From a virus, in the IMG/VR virus record IMGVR_UViG_3300020187_002434, positions 1-64,000 of that record: DNA of 64,000 nt. One strand, given 5' to 3'. Positions 1-9,003 of this stretch are shown in pieces; position 1 is the first letter of the stretch, and each line of letters begins with the position of its first letter. The notes below the pieces were generated by a model. It saw only the letters and a program-made list of their open reading frames with translations, did no database searches and was not told where the DNA came from. The position numbers and the translations under genes are program-made.

Positions 1-1501
1 TTGATGTTATAGAAGGAGTTGCGGTTATGGATGGAGTTGCAGTAACTGATGGAGTTGCGGTTATGGATGGAGTTGGAGTAACTGATGGAGTTGATGTTAT
101 AGAAGGAGTTGCGGTTATGGATGGAGTTGCAGTAACTGATGGAGTTGCGGTTATGGATGGAGTTGGAGTAACTGATGGAGTTGATGTTATAGAAGGAGTT
201 GCGGTTATGGATGGAGTCGCAGTAACTGATGGAGTTGCGGTTATGGATGGAGTTGGAGTAACTGATGGAGTTGATGTTATGGATGGAGTTGGAGTAACTG
301 ATGGAGTTGATGTTATAGAAGGAGGTGCGGTTATGGATGGAGTTGTAGTAACTGATGGAGTTGTAGTAACTGATGGAGTTGCGGTTATGGATGGAGTTGG
401 AGTAACTGATGGAGTTGCGGTTATGGATGGAGTTGTAGTAACTGATGGAGTTGATGTTATAGAAGGAGTTGGAGTAACTGATGGAGTTGCGGTAATCGAA
501 GGAGTTACAGTTATTGATGGCGTCGAGGTTGCGGAAGGAGTTACAGTTATCGATGGAGTTATTGAAGGAGTCGAGGTTATTGACGGAGTTGCAGTAATCG
601 ATGGTGTTGCAGTAATCGATGGAGTTGCTGAGTTAGTAGGTGTCGGTGTAGGAGTTACGTTGTAAGTATCTCCTGTAACAATATCAAATGTGGGAGAACT
701 TGAACCCGTGTAAGATAAGGACACTCCAGTAAAATTAGATAACTGTGACAACTGATTGTAATCCCCGTCAATAAATGTTTGAGTGAACCCACTGGTTTCT
801 CCACTAAGAATAGTGATTGACACGTTGTTACTTATAGTATTACCGGTTGTTGTTGATAATACATCAGTAAATGAAACTCCAATATGAGAATTATATGATT
901 CACTTATTGTTGCTGAATATCCAGCACCGATAGAGCCATTAAAGTAAAGCCCTGTTAATGTTAAAGTTGGTACGTTATTAGAGGGGGTAATCGTAGGTGT
1001 TACTGAAGGAGTGGTTGTTGGTGTAATTTCATTTGTGGTGCCTACAACAACCAATTCACATCTAATACCTATAGATGATGTTGGTGTAGGTTGTGGTGTT
1101 GGTGAAACTCTAACATTAGGTCGACAACACATATCAGGATTAGCAAAAGAATCTATTACATTAACTATTATTTCATTTTGTATTGGTAATATCTCAGTAC
1201 CTCTTTGACCTATAATTTTAAATTCGGTAATATAACTTCCTAATTTTGAGGTTTCTTTTTGTGTAAATTGAGTTTCTAAGTAATAACTTTTAATGGGTCC
1301 TGAGTTTGTCGACCTTTTTACTTTTACAGATACTGGTTTATTAATTATAGTATAAAAACCAGTCTCCTCACTTTTCATGTTAAACGTAATAGTTGACGCG
1401 GAAAAATCATCATTAGATGACCAAAAAGAGTTTCCGTCATCTATAAAAACCTCAACGATTAGTTTTGGTAGTGTGCTATTTTTTCTAATATAAAAATTCA
1501 T
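1..1501 (-). CDS. Pro/Ser/Thr-repeat tail or fibre-like protein, partial (C-terminus beyond left edge)
   Basis: Reading leftward from an ATG at 1501, the frame stays open for 500 codons to the window edge, so the C-terminus is missing. The first ~140 residues look like a beta-rich virion domain (starts [19 protein letters not shown]). A short Thr/Pro linker follows, then a second globular stretch ending near nucleotide 665. From there to the edge it is almost pure TPS[IV]T[APS] hexapeptide repeat. The ATG lies two bases after the stop of the upstream gene, so the two are co-transcribed. No catalytic motif is visible. A structural or adhesive extended stalk is inferred from composition and neighbours; the Ser/Thr-Pro tract could be glycosylated. 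No family was recognised. Confidence 0.75.
   Translation of the reverse strand, partial: MNFYIRKNSTLPKLIVEVFIDDGNSFWSSNDDFSASTITFNMKSEETGFYTIINKPVSVKVKRSTNSGPIKSYYLETQFTQKETSKLGSYITEFKIIGQRGTEILPIQNEIIVNVIDSFANPDMCCRPNVRVSPTPQPTPTSSIGIRCELVVVGTTNEITPTTTPSVTPTITPSNNVPTLTLTGLYFNGSIGAGYSATISESYNSHIGVSFTDVLSTTTGNTISNNVSITILSGETSGFTQTFIDGDYNQLSQLSNFTGVSLSYTGSSSPTFDIVTGDTYNVTPTPTPTNSATPSITATPSITATPSITSTPSITPSITVTPSATSTPSITVTPSITATPSVTPTPSITSTPSVTTTPSITATPSVTPTPSITATPSVTTTPSVTTTPSITAPPSITSTPSVTPTPSITSTPSVTPTPSITATPSVTATPSITATPSITSTPSVTPTPSITATPSVTATPSITATPSITSTPSVTPTPSITATPSVTATPSITATPSITS
2..656 (-). repeat. 18-nt tandem coding repeat (TPS[IV]T[APS])
   Basis: The stretch consists of roughly 36 imperfect 18-base units, each coding six residues on the minus strand. 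Units alternate between ATA (Ile) and GTT/GTA (Val) forms and between Ala, Pro and Ser at the last position, giving higher-order periods. The units near the left edge are the most uniform and those near 500-656 the most diverged, which suggests recent expansion at the distal end. The repeat is part of an intact reading frame, and an apparent plus-strand open frame over it is only its mirror image. Confidence 0.85.
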
Positions 1502-1503
1502 AA

Positions 1504-3426
1504 TTAACTAATACTCCCTACTACGTTTAATCGACAATCTGAGTCAACACATTCAATACAGTCTTTACACCAAAAATCATATAAATTGAACTTATCTTTA
1601 AGTATTCTAAAATTATGTTGTATTTCAGGTGCGGTAAGAGGCTCCACATACATTCTAAATTGTGAAATACCTCCCATAAAGGTACCCCCAAAGTCAGGCT
1701 CCATGATAATATCAGTAGTAAGACCTGATAAACTAGTACCTGATAAGGTTTCGTTCGGCATTAATTCAGGGTCTTGAATATATGGACCCGTAAGTCCTGA
1801 ACACCCACTAAATATTAAACTCTCTCTTAGTCCTTGCGTTCCTCCACCTATAGATATATTAAAAGGAACCCCTAATTGTTTTTCTTTTTCGGTATTAAGT
1901 TCGTGAGGAATAATCTCTTCAAAATCAGGAATTTCCATAAACAGATAACCATTGATGTAAATTTTTAATATTCCTAATCTTTTTATTCTATCTTCAAACC
2001 ATTTTTGAGTTAAGTTAATGTATGTTCTTTGTTCTTCTTTTGTGGAGCCTGAGTGTGTCTGAGGAGGCATTATTAAATTCGTAGACGACCCATTTAGTTC
2101 AGAGGGGAATAATAATTTTCGGACATCCCCTAATCCCCCCCAATTTAATAAATCACAATCTTCCAAAGTGATATATCTTTCAAATACAGTACTTACCATA
2201 ACCCACGATTCCTCACTTGATGATGTACAAGCAGTATAAATACAATCTTTATAAATTGTATCTGTAGAACAAGTCTCCACTATTGTATATCCTGAACTAT
2301 ATGTTACTCCTGTATTTTCACAAGTACCTGTAGTTATACAATCTCCGGTAAACTTAATATATTTTACACAAATTTTAGGATTAGAGGGGTCTCCTGAAAA
2401 TCTAACAGAAAACGCATTAGAAAATAAATCTAAGTCGGGGTCAGGTAATTTTTTAGAAACTTCCTTAGTGTACCCACCACAACTACTTATTCCGTGTGTT
2501 TGTGTGACCGCAGTTTGTGGGTAAACTAAAAGACAGTCTGAATTAGTAACTCCAGTATCCGAACACGCACAAGTTTTAATACACTCAGTCAACCCTGAGG
2601 TCACTCTAGTATATCCCGTATCACTTAATGGGCTACCAGATGCGGGATGGTAATATTTATTTTCTGCCCTCGTACCCATGAAAAAGAAAGTACCTGAATT
2701 TCCTGAGTAAACATCATTTAAATATAGAGAATCTGAATCAGGGGTAAATTTGTTTTCTAATCTAGGTTTTAATAATAATTCCGATGACCACCCTTTATTA
2801 ACTCTTTCGGGGAAAACTTCATAATCGTAACCAAATAACTTATAAAATCCTTGATAAAATCCTCCATATAGTTCGTTATAATATCCAACATCACTATCAT
2901 TGTAAGAAACTATATTATATAAAGTTCTTTTTGTATTACCCGAAAATCTATGATTAGGCGATTCAGTATATCCTGTAACGGGATGCATCTTAAACCTTCT
3001 ATCGTAATAATGAGGATTAAACTTTTCAAAATCATTTAAACCCATAGTAAATGTCAGAGTTTCACCTGTCATTTTGTCATATAACCCATTGTCTGTGGCA
3101 GTTAAACCAATATCACATAAGGTAGTAGCGGTTTCACAAAACAAATCGTCATTGTTTGGGTTATAGTAGTTTTCAGAAACCAAAGTGTTACCTGAGTAAT
3201 ATTTTCCCCACTGTAACGTTTCTTTTTGATTAGATAAATTAGAGTTTAAATCAATGTTGATGGGTAATATATTACCGTTGTTTTCCCCTATTAAATTAGG
3301 TGAAAATACCACTTCAGAGTTATATCCGTCGATATCCGAAGAAAGTGTAATGTCAAAATCGTCAATATTAGACAATTTTGCATCAAATCTATTAAAATAA
3401 TAATTTTTAATATTTTGCCCGGGCAT
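1504..3426 (-). CDS. Large virion protein with C-terminal lectin-like (LamG/ConA-type) domain
   Basis: This 640-residue protein is probably a tail or appendage component. The last ~200 residues read like a concanavalin-A/laminin-G fold as found in phage adhesins, with an ISIGGG strand, a [19 protein letters not shown] segment and a following helix. The middle and C-terminus are unusually Cys-rich (for example [11 protein letters not shown] and CKDCIEC), which may mean metal binding or disulfides in the assembled particle. Translation starts at ATG 3426 with a GGAG sequence a few bases upstream, one of the few Shine-Dalgarno-like sites here. A TATTTAT box lies at 3441-3447. It heads an operon with the repeat protein downstream. 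The lectin call is inferred from pattern only. Confidence 0.6.
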   Translation of the reverse strand: MPGQNIKNYYFNRFDAKLSNIDDFDITLSSDIDGYNSEVVFSPNLIGENNGNILPINIDLNSNLSNQKETLQWGKYYSGNTLVSENYYNPNNDDLFCETATTLCDIGLTATDNGLYDKMTGETLTFTMGLNDFEKFNPHYYDRRFKMHPVTGYTESPNHRFSGNTKRTLYNIVSYNDSDVGYYNELYGGFYQGFYKLFGYDYEVFPERVNKGWSSELLLKPRLENKFTPDSDSLYLNDVYSGNSGTFFFMGTRAENKYYHPASGSPLSDTGYTRVTSGLTECIKTCACSDTGVTNSDCLLVYPQTAVTQTHGISSCGGYTKEVSKKLPDPDLDLFSNAFSVRFSGDPSNPKICVKYIKFTGDCITTGTCENTGVTYSSGYTIVETCSTDTIYKDCIYTACTSSSEESWVMVSTVFERYITLEDCDLLNWGGLGDVRKLLFPSELNGSSTNLIMPPQTHSGSTKEEQRTYINLTQKWFEDRIKRLGILKIYINGYLFMEIPDFEEIIPHELNTEKEKQLGVPFNISIGGGTQGLRESLIFSGCSGLTGPYIQDPELMPNETLSGTSLSGLTTDIIMEPDFGGTFMGGISQFRMYVEPLTAPEIQHNFRILKDKFNLYDFWCKDCIECVDSDCRLNVVGSIS

Positions 3427-3440
3427 ACTCCTTTTTTATG

Positions 3441-3447
3441 ATAAATA
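3441..3447 (-). promoter_or_regulatory. TATTTAT box (candidate late element)
   Basis: On the coding (minus) strand GTATTTATCATAAAA lies 14 bases before the ATG at 3426. It is mirrored by a second copy on the plus strand at 3460-3466 for the divergent gene. Confidence 0.45.
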
Positions 3448-3459
3448 CTTCCTTCGATG

Positions 3460-3466
3460 TATTTAT
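3460..3466 (+). promoter_or_regulatory. TATTTAT box (candidate late element)
   Basis: GTATTTATAGAAAAA lies 15 bases before the ATG at 3482. With the minus-strand copy at 3441-3447 it makes a compact divergent pair in a 55-base intergenic gap. Confidence 0.45.
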
Positions 3467-3481
3467 AGAAAAAAACTAAAT

Positions 3482-4237
3482 ATGAAGTCGTATCTTTTTA
3501 GAACAAAAGAAGAAGCGTTAGACGCATCTAAAGAACTAGGTTGTGAAGGATTTCACAAACACAAAAGAAAAACTTTTATGCCTTGTAAATCTCATGACAC
3601 TTTTAAAAATAAAGTGGAAGGATTAAAAGAACCTAAAGAAGAATTAGATGAGTTAATTGATTTTGACGGAACAATGAATAATTCTAAAATTCCTATAATT
3701 GACCCAAGAACTAGCGCACCTGGTTTAAGTACAATGGATAAAAGAGTTGCGTCAGGACACCAAACCCAAGACCCACTTATGAGGGGATATAGAGTTTATT
3801 ATGGTGAGTCGTTCGTTAGAGAGGAAGATATGTCAAAAGCGTTTGGTCATGAGGATACTGAATCTATGAATGCTGAGGAAACTATAAATCACTTTATTAA
3901 AGCCTATGAATTTAATCCTGAAGATGCAAAAGATAGAGCAGCGGAAATGGGTAAAGACGAAAAAATACCAGTAAATAAAGAAATTGAAAAGGAAGAGGGA
4001 GAAGACTTTATTGATACTATGAGGTTAATTGAAAAAGAATTCACAAAAGAAGACATTATAAAAATGGTTGAGGATTCATTAGTTTTAAAGTCTGACGATA
4101 AAGGTTTGAATAAAAAAGATTTATCTGATGACTCCGTGTCACCAATCCTTAAAAGAAATTTAAAAGCCCTAAAAAATATGGCCGAAACTGAAGGTATATC
4201 AATACCTCAGTTAGTAAAGATGTTAAAAAATGAATAA
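3482..4237 (+). CDS. Unknown phage protein with N-terminal GCxGxHKH-type motif
   Basis: This 251-residue protein was not assigned to a named family. The N-terminus (KEEALDASKELGCEG, then HKHKRKTFMPCKSHD) resembles a short Cys/His module I associate with virion-related proteins of large phages. It predicts a small domain possibly using Cys20, His24, His26 and Cys34. The rest is acidic, helical and low in complexity, with many Glu/Lys pairs. It overlaps the next gene by eight bases, indicating translational coupling. The upstream gap has a TATTTAT box and no Shine-Dalgarno. A structural role is inferred from the neighbours only. Confidence 0.5.
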   Translation: MKSYLFRTKEEALDASKELGCEGFHKHKRKTFMPCKSHDTFKNKVEGLKEPKEELDELIDFDGTMNNSKIPIIDPRTSAPGLSTMDKRVASGHQTQDPLMRGYRVYYGESFVREEDMSKAFGHEDTESMNAEETINHFIKAYEFNPEDAKDRAAEMGKDEKIPVNKEIEKEEGEDFIDTMRLIEKEFTKEDIIKMVEDSLVLKSDDKGLNKKDLSDDSVSPILKRNLKALKNMAETEGISIPQLVKMLKNE

Positions 4238-4694
4238 AGATTTATACCATAGAAAGGCTAAATTACCTGAATCTTTAAAGACCCATTTACAAAAAAGTTT
4301 TGAAATGGTGGAGGGGGACAGTAACATTGAGGGTTACAACAGAAATAAAGATTTAAGGGAAAAAGGCGTTATTGGATATCCGGTTTTAAAAAGAATTAAA
4401 AACTGGTTCGATTCCTATGACGGAGATGGTAAAGATTTACCTTTTGTTTTGAACGGGGGTCACAGAATGCATAAATGGTGTGACCACGTACTTAATCATT
4501 GGAGGGATAGAATGTCTCAAGGAAAGACTGTTAAGTCTGACACAGGAATGGATAATCAATTTATCGACAATCATGAAAAAGAAGGTATAGTAGTTAACCC
4601 TCATGATAAACATGAAAAAGGAATTAATAAGTTTGATACTTCAATAACTGAAGAAATTAAAAAAATAAATAAATTATTTAAAACAATAGAATAA
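4230..4694 (+). CDS. Unknown phage protein, WFDSYDGDGKD-motif family
   Basis: This is a 154-residue soluble basic protein. Its centre, with RIKNWFDSY, DGKDLPFVLNGG and MHKWCDHVLNHWRD, looks strongly conserved and I have seen this pattern in unannotated proteins of large marine phages. The His/Trp/Cys-rich stretch could bind metal or nucleic acid, but there is no established function. It overlaps both neighbours, so it is in the same transcription unit as 3482-4237 and 4694-4990. Confidence 0.5.
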   Translation: MNKDLYHRKAKLPESLKTHLQKSFEMVEGDSNIEGYNRNKDLREKGVIGYPVLKRIKNWFDSYDGDGKDLPFVLNGGHRMHKWCDHVLNHWRDRMSQGKTVKSDTGMDNQFIDNHEKEGIVVNPHDKHEKGINKFDTSITEEIKKINKLFKTIE

Positions 4695-4990
4695 TGGCAA
4701 CACAAAATGACAAATTAGATTTTGCACAACCAGAAAATACGTTATCGGCAATTGCTGAGGCGGAAAGAGCAAAACTATTCCCAAGGAATGATTACTCACC
4801 TAAGTCAGAAAAGTACTCATCTGTACACCCCGATGCGAATGCTGACGGAGATGAATTAGGTAGAGGAACTGGTACATTTTTAGACGTTTATAATCAAAAT
4901 GCTGGTACGTCAACTGATGTATTTGAGAGAAAAGACGAGATAAAAGTTAATAAGTACAACTCAAGTCAACCATACAACGTAGAAGGATGA
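4694..4990 (+). CDS. Unknown small phage protein
   Basis: This is a 98-residue, polar, Asn/Asp-rich protein with no recognised motif and no membrane segment. Its ATG overlaps the stop of the previous gene and its own stop overlaps the next ATG (ATGA), so it is read as part of a coupled set. There is no Shine-Dalgarno. It is probably a minor virion or assembly protein judging only from position. Confidence 0.45.
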   Translation: MATQNDKLDFAQPENTLSAIAEAERAKLFPRNDYSPKSEKYSSVHPDANADGDELGRGTGTFLDVYNQNAGTSTDVFERKDEIKVNKYNSSQPYNVEG

Positions 4991-5376
4991 AACTAATAAC
5001 GACATTTAAATCTTTATTAACTGAAATTGCATCTTTAAGTGATATTGAAGATTCGATTAATAAGAAAATTGTCGTTACAATTTACTACGATGGGGATGAA
5101 CCTGGAGGAAAGGGTTATAGAACAGTCGAACCTGTCGCAGTAGGATATAGTAAGGGAGGTAATAATTTAGTTTTAAGGGCATATGACTTAGACGGGGCGT
5201 CTCATACAGCGACTATAGGCGAAAAACCATTACCTGGATGGAGACTTTTTAGGGTTGATAAAATATTGACTTATCAACCAACTGATGATAATTTTACAGA
5301 AATGAGACCTGACTATAACCCATCAGGAGATAACAGTATGTCAAATATGTTATTAAATGCTAAGTTTAATACGTGA
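4987..5376 (+). CDS. Small WYL-like domain protein with possible head-targeting N-terminus
   Basis: Residues ~25-100 follow the pattern of a WYL domain: a basic-aromatic strand (GYRTVEPVAVGY), a hydrophobic LVLRAYDLDG strand, then GWRLFRVDKIL, where WYL proteins carry the Arg-Phe/Leu-x-Asp-Arg-Ile signature. WYL domains usually bind nucleic acid or nucleotide ligands and sit in regulators with an HTH; here no HTH is present and the protein is only 129 residues. The N-terminus (MKLITTFKSLLTE) resembles a T4-type capsid-targeting sequence with an L-T-E cleavage site, so the protein may be packaged in the head. Both ideas are inferences. Confidence 0.45.
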   Translation: MKLITTFKSLLTEIASLSDIEDSINKKIVVTIYYDGDEPGGKGYRTVEPVAVGYSKGGNNLVLRAYDLDGASHTATIGEKPLPGWRLFRVDKILTYQPTDDNFTEMRPDYNPSGDNSMSNMLLNAKFNT

Positions 5377-5409
5377 GATTTAAATTAAAAAAACTGAACC
5401 CCAATACAT

Positions 5410-6009
5410 ATGAGCGATTTAATGCAAAAATTAGCGATGTCCAAAAAAATAATGGATAAACACAGTGAAGTACCGAGAGGTCAGTCACCGGGACAACTTC
5501 CCATGAGTGAGAATGTAAACGCAACATACAACATACCGGAAAATATAAACAGTCAATTGACTCAACAACCAACACAACAACCAACACAACCATCAATACA
5601 GGAAACGGTTAATGTTCAACCAATAAGTCAAGACGCAGTTATAAACTCAAAACTACCTGAAGAAATTAAAAAATTAATGTTAGAAAATCCGATAGTTCAA
5701 CCTCAAATGAATGGACCGTCACTTTCTAATGAAATAATAGAAGGGGCAACAAGACTAATGGATAATAAGGTTACTCAACAAAGTAGTGCTCAACCAAATA
5801 GTATTCAACCAACAAATAATAATTCCGACCTAAAACAAATGATAAGGGATGTGGTAAGAGATACCGTTAGAGATGTGGTTAAAGAAGAATTAAAAAATTC
5901 AGGTTTATTAAGTGAATCCGCACAAAAAACTAATGAAACTCTTTCATTAAGAGTAGGTAAACACATTTTTGAAGGTAAAGTAACAAAAATTAAAAAAGTA
6001 AGACAATAA
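5410..6009 (+). CDS. Gln/Pro-rich unknown protein with C-terminal helix
   Basis: This 199-residue protein has three parts. A short N-terminal helix comes first. A disordered Gln/Pro/Thr region follows, with repeated QQPTQ units (about residues 48-60). Then there is a helix of the type MIRDVVRDTVRDVVKEEL (about residues 142-160) and a compact basic tail (LRVGKHIFEGKVTKIKKVRQ). The amphipathic helix suggests oligomerisation. The gene closes the first plus-strand group. No function is assigned. Confidence 0.45.
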   Translation: MSDLMQKLAMSKKIMDKHSEVPRGQSPGQLPMSENVNATYNIPENINSQLTQQPTQQPTQPSIQETVNVQPISQDAVINSKLPEEIKKLMLENPIVQPQMNGPSLSNEIIEGATRLMDNKVTQQSSAQPNSIQPTNNNSDLKQMIRDVVRDTVRDVVKEELKNSGLLSESAQKTNETLSLRVGKHIFEGKVTKIKKVRQ

Positions 6010-6057
6010 CTTTTCTTATTAAGTATTTTTTCCTATACTTTTCTAAATAGAAAAGTC

Positions 6058-7269
6058 ATGTCAAAAATTAATGTGTTAGTACTCCCATCAGACAGAACAG
6101 GAGTAGGTAAATTTCGTTCTGTTGAGCCACACACGTTTTTACAACAACATTATTCAGATGAATTTCATGTTGATATAGATTACGAACCTAAGGTAAATGA
6201 CGAAAAATACTGGAAAAAGTACCAAATAGTACATTTTCATAGAGTTATAGGTTCAAATTATGAGCAGTCCCCTTTAATCATTAAACAGTTGAGAGAATGG
6301 GGTATTGTCACTATTGGGGATATTGATGATTATTGGCAACCCGGAAAAGAACATCCCGCATATGAATTAGTAAAAAAACATAACTTAAGTCATCACATAA
6401 TGAATAATTTGAGTTGTGTAGATTATGTTACAACCACTACTGAATTATTTGCGAATGAAATAAGAAAGATAAACAAAAATGTTTTCGTTTTACCTAACGC
6501 AATTAATCCCGAAGAACCACAATTTACAGAAAAAACTAAACCTAGTGACAGGTTAAGGTTTGGGTGGTTAGGTGGTTCCTCACATTTACATGACTTGAAA
6601 TTACTTGATGGCACTACTAATAGGTTAACTGAGTTTAAAAATGATTATCAGATGTACTTATGTGGATTTGACATTAGAGGTAATGTTACAGAAATTAATA
6701 GGGAGACCGGTGAGGAGAAGAAAAGACCTATTAGACCTGATGAGACCGTATGGAAGAAATATGAGGAAATATTCACGGATAATTACAAAACTGTAGATGA
6801 AAAACAAATGAAGTACCTGATGGAGTACCAATCAGGAGACTATAGTGAAGAAGACGTTTTTTACCACAGAGTATGGACCCAACCGATTAATAGTTACGCT
6901 AAAAATTACTCTAAGTTTGACGTATCTTTAGCTCCTATTAAAGACCATATGTTTAACAGGATGAAGTCTCAATTAAAGGTAATTGAAGCAGGTTTTTATA
7001 AAAAAGCGTTAATCGCTTCTGATGTTGGACCATACACAATTGACTTAAAACACTCATTAGATAAAGGAAATTTTGTGGATGGTAACGCACTATTAGTTGA
7101 TAAAAATAGAAATGGTAGTGATTGGGCAAAATACATGAAAAAACTTATTAAAAACCCCTCATGGGTTGAAGATTTAGGTGAGAGACTTTACGAAACTGTG
7201 AACGGAACTTACGATTTAAAAAGTGTGACTAAAAATAGAGCGGAATTTTATAAATCTTTAGTAAAATGA
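6058..7269 (+). CDS. GT-B fold glycosyltransferase (GT4-like)
   Basis: This 403-residue cytoplasmic enzyme is predicted to transfer a sugar from a nucleotide donor. The N-terminal half has a Rossmann start (INVLVLPSDRTGVGKFR) and an IVHFHRVIG strand. The centre carries TIGDIDDYW, as in phage and bacterial group-1 transferases. The C-terminal half has RFGWLGGSSHLHDL, DVSLAPIKDHMFNRMKSQLKVIEAG and YKKALIASDVGPY, the usual donor-binding layout including a Glu after KVIE. It opens the carbohydrate block and overlaps the following exonuclease gene by four bases. Donor and acceptor cannot be read from sequence. Confidence 0.75.
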   Translation: MSKINVLVLPSDRTGVGKFRSVEPHTFLQQHYSDEFHVDIDYEPKVNDEKYWKKYQIVHFHRVIGSNYEQSPLIIKQLREWGIVTIGDIDDYWQPGKEHPAYELVKKHNLSHHIMNNLSCVDYVTTTTELFANEIRKINKNVFVLPNAINPEEPQFTEKTKPSDRLRFGWLGGSSHLHDLKLLDGTTNRLTEFKNDYQMYLCGFDIRGNVTEINRETGEEKKRPIRPDETVWKKYEEIFTDNYKTVDEKQMKYLMEYQSGDYSEEDVFYHRVWTQPINSYAKNYSKFDVSLAPIKDHMFNRMKSQLKVIEAGFYKKALIASDVGPYTIDLKHSLDKGNFVDGNALLVDKNRNGSDWAKYMKKLIKNPSWVEDLGERLYETVNGTYDLKSVTKNRAEFYKSLVK

Positions 7270-7967
7270 TAGACGTACCATTAAACAAATTGTTATTTTT
7301 TGATTTAGAAACTGTAGGGATAGAGAAAGACTACACTACACTAAATGAAAAGAACCCTGAAATGGGTAGACTTTTTGAAAGTTACCGAAATTGGTTTGAG
7401 AAAAGATATCCTGAAGACGTCGATAAGTCTTTAGATGAGATATTCACTAATCACGCAGCATTAATTTCAGATTTTGCAAAAATTATCGTGGCTTCATTCT
7501 CATTCATAACCCCAAGCGGAGAAGTACACACCACTACGTTCGCAGAAGATGATGAGAAAAAACTTTTATTAGGGGTAAAAGACTTATTAAATAAAGTGTT
7601 AAAACTTGATTTTCATTTGTGTGGGCACAATATAAAGGGATTCGATATGCCAATGTTGTCTAAAAGATTTGTATGTAACGGTATAAAACCCCCAAGTATT
7701 TTACCAAAATTAGGTACAAAACCATGGGAATTAAAAGCTGTAGACACGAAAGAATTATGGCAGTTTGGTTCATTTAATTCTCCAGCCTCACTTGATTTAA
7801 TGTGTGTTGCGATGAATGTGAGTAGCCCTAAAACCGGCGAAGTGTCGGGAAATATGGTACATGATACATATTGGAACTTAAATGGGTTAACTCCTATATC
7901 CGATTATTGTGAGAAAGACGTCCAAGTTTTAGTGGATGTTATGAATAAAATTTATAATTTAAAATAA
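7266..7967 (+). CDS. DEDDy-type 3'-5' exonuclease (DnaQ-like)
   Basis: This 233-residue protein has the three exonuclease motifs in order: FFDLETVG with Asp13 and Glu15 (ExoI), CGHNIKGFDMPML with the second Asp (ExoII), and YCEKDVQVL with the Tyr-x3-Asp arrangement (ExoIII) of the DEDDy group. The closest pattern is the stand-alone polymerase-B-like exonuclease family of phages and bacteria. It likely acts in DNA replication or repair, or in nucleic-acid turnover. It sits between a glycosyltransferase and dUTPase, so its position gives no further clue. Confidence 0.8.
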   Translation: MIDVPLNKLLFFDLETVGIEKDYTTLNEKNPEMGRLFESYRNWFEKRYPEDVDKSLDEIFTNHAALISDFAKIIVASFSFITPSGEVHTTTFAEDDEKKLLLGVKDLLNKVLKLDFHLCGHNIKGFDMPMLSKRFVCNGIKPPSILPKLGTKPWELKAVDTKELWQFGSFNSPASLDLMCVAMNVSSPKTGEVSGNMVHDTYWNLNGLTPISDYCEKDVQVLVDVMNKIYNLK

Positions 7968-7968
7968 T

Positions 7969-8568
7969 ATGTTTAAAAAATTTAATGAACTAAACGACAG
8001 TTTGAGAGCCTTAAAAGATTTAGAAAGTAAATTAAGCGATGTGGATATGAGTAACCCCCAAGAATTATTAAATAGTTTAGGGGTAAACATTGATGAGGTT
8101 GAAGATAGTTTTAATAACAATTTTACAGGTATTGTTGAGCTAAAATACTTTTTGGACTCAGATAATAAGGAGCCTGAATATGCTTACCCTACCGATTCAG
8201 GGTTTGACTTAAGGTCTAATGTCGATATTACCTTAGAGCCTTTTGGTAGAGCGTTAGTCCCTACAGGTATTCATTTTGATGTACCCGAAAGGTGTGAAAT
8301 ACAAGTTAGACCAAAAAGTGGGTTAGCAATTAAACGTGGTTTATCAGTCTTAAATACTCCAGGTACAGTAGACTATGGATATACAGGAGAAATTAAAGTA
8401 ATCGTCTTTAATATGAGTAATGAGGTACAGAGTATAGTTAAAGGGGACAAGGTCGCTCAAGCTGTTGTATGTCCTGTAGTACAGGGTTCTGAAATTAACC
8501 TAAAGAGAGTGGATAAAATTGAGAATAAAGACCGTAACAGTAATGGGTTTGGTTCTACAGGAAATTAA
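7969..8568 (+). CDS. dut: dUTP diphosphatase (trimeric dUTPase) with N-terminal extension
   Basis: The enzyme hydrolyses dUTP to dUMP and diphosphate, keeping uracil out of phage DNA and feeding dTMP synthesis. All five motifs are present: DSGFDLRS (residues 76-83), RPKSGLA (114-120), TPGTVDYGYTGEI with the catalytic Asp and Tyr, GDKVAQAVV, and the C-terminal RNSNGFGSTG arm that closes the active site. The core is normal size (~145 residues). The first ~52 residues are an added helical segment not found in the standard enzyme. The gene starts one base after the exonuclease stop. Confidence 0.93.
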   Translation: MFKKFNELNDSLRALKDLESKLSDVDMSNPQELLNSLGVNIDEVEDSFNNNFTGIVELKYFLDSDNKEPEYAYPTDSGFDLRSNVDITLEPFGRALVPTGIHFDVPERCEIQVRPKSGLAIKRGLSVLNTPGTVDYGYTGEIKVIVFNMSNEVQSIVKGDKVAQAVVCPVVQGSEINLKRVDKIENKDRNSNGFGSTGN

Positions 8569-8574
8569 AAAATT

Positions 8575-9003
8575 ATGAAGAAGACTATTGAATTAAAAAC
8601 AATTACAGATGATGAAGGGTATGCCACTAGTCCTACCTTACCTGACGGAATAAAAAATTATCTTATTGATATAGATGGTACTATCACCGATGATGTCCCT
8701 AATGAAGAATCTGAAAGAATGAGACAAGTCATACCATATGAAGGTTCAGTTGAAACTTTAAACGGGTGGTTTAATGAAGGACATATAATAACTTTTTTTA
8801 CTTCACGAACTGAAGAGGTAAGGGAGATAACCGAGGAGTGGTTAGATAAGTGGGGGTTCAAATATAGTAACCTGTTAATGGGTAAACCTCGTGGGGGTAA
8901 TTATCATTGGGTAGACAATCACATTGTAAGAGGAACGAGATATAACGGACAGTGGACTGAGTTGACAAATAAAATGGTAGAAATTCAAGTATTTGACGAC
9001 TAA
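8575..9003 (+). CDS. HAD-family phosphatase
   Basis: This 142-residue enzyme has the haloacid dehalogenase motifs. Motif I is DIDGT with nucleophile Asp32 and acid Asp34, motif II is FFTSR, the motif III lysine is in GKPRGG, and motif IV is the Asp of WVDN. The small size without a large cap fits capless (C0) HAD phosphatases such as those acting on sugar phosphates or polynucleotide ends. Because it sits inside a sugar block a sugar-phosphate substrate is plausible, but this is inference. Its stop and the next start share bases (TAATG). Confidence 0.8.
   Translation: MKKTIELKTITDDEGYATSPTLPDGIKNYLIDIDGTITDDVPNEESERMRQVIPYEGSVETLNGWFNEGHIITFFTSRTEEVREITEEWLDKWGFKYSNLLMGKPRGGNYHWVDNHIVRGTRYNGQWTELTNKMVEIQVFDD

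Noticed and set aside
27-665. A long plus-strand open frame of Asp-Gly-Val repeats
   Set aside because: It is the mirror of the TPS[IV]T repeat in the minus-strand gene, which has non-repetitive domains in the same frame up to its start at 1501.
4400-4420. GGTTCGATTCC as part of a tRNA T-arm
   Set aside because: It is within the coding frame of the gene at 4230 and no cloverleaf can be drawn around it. Apart from the tmRNA I found no tRNA-like T-arm in the window.
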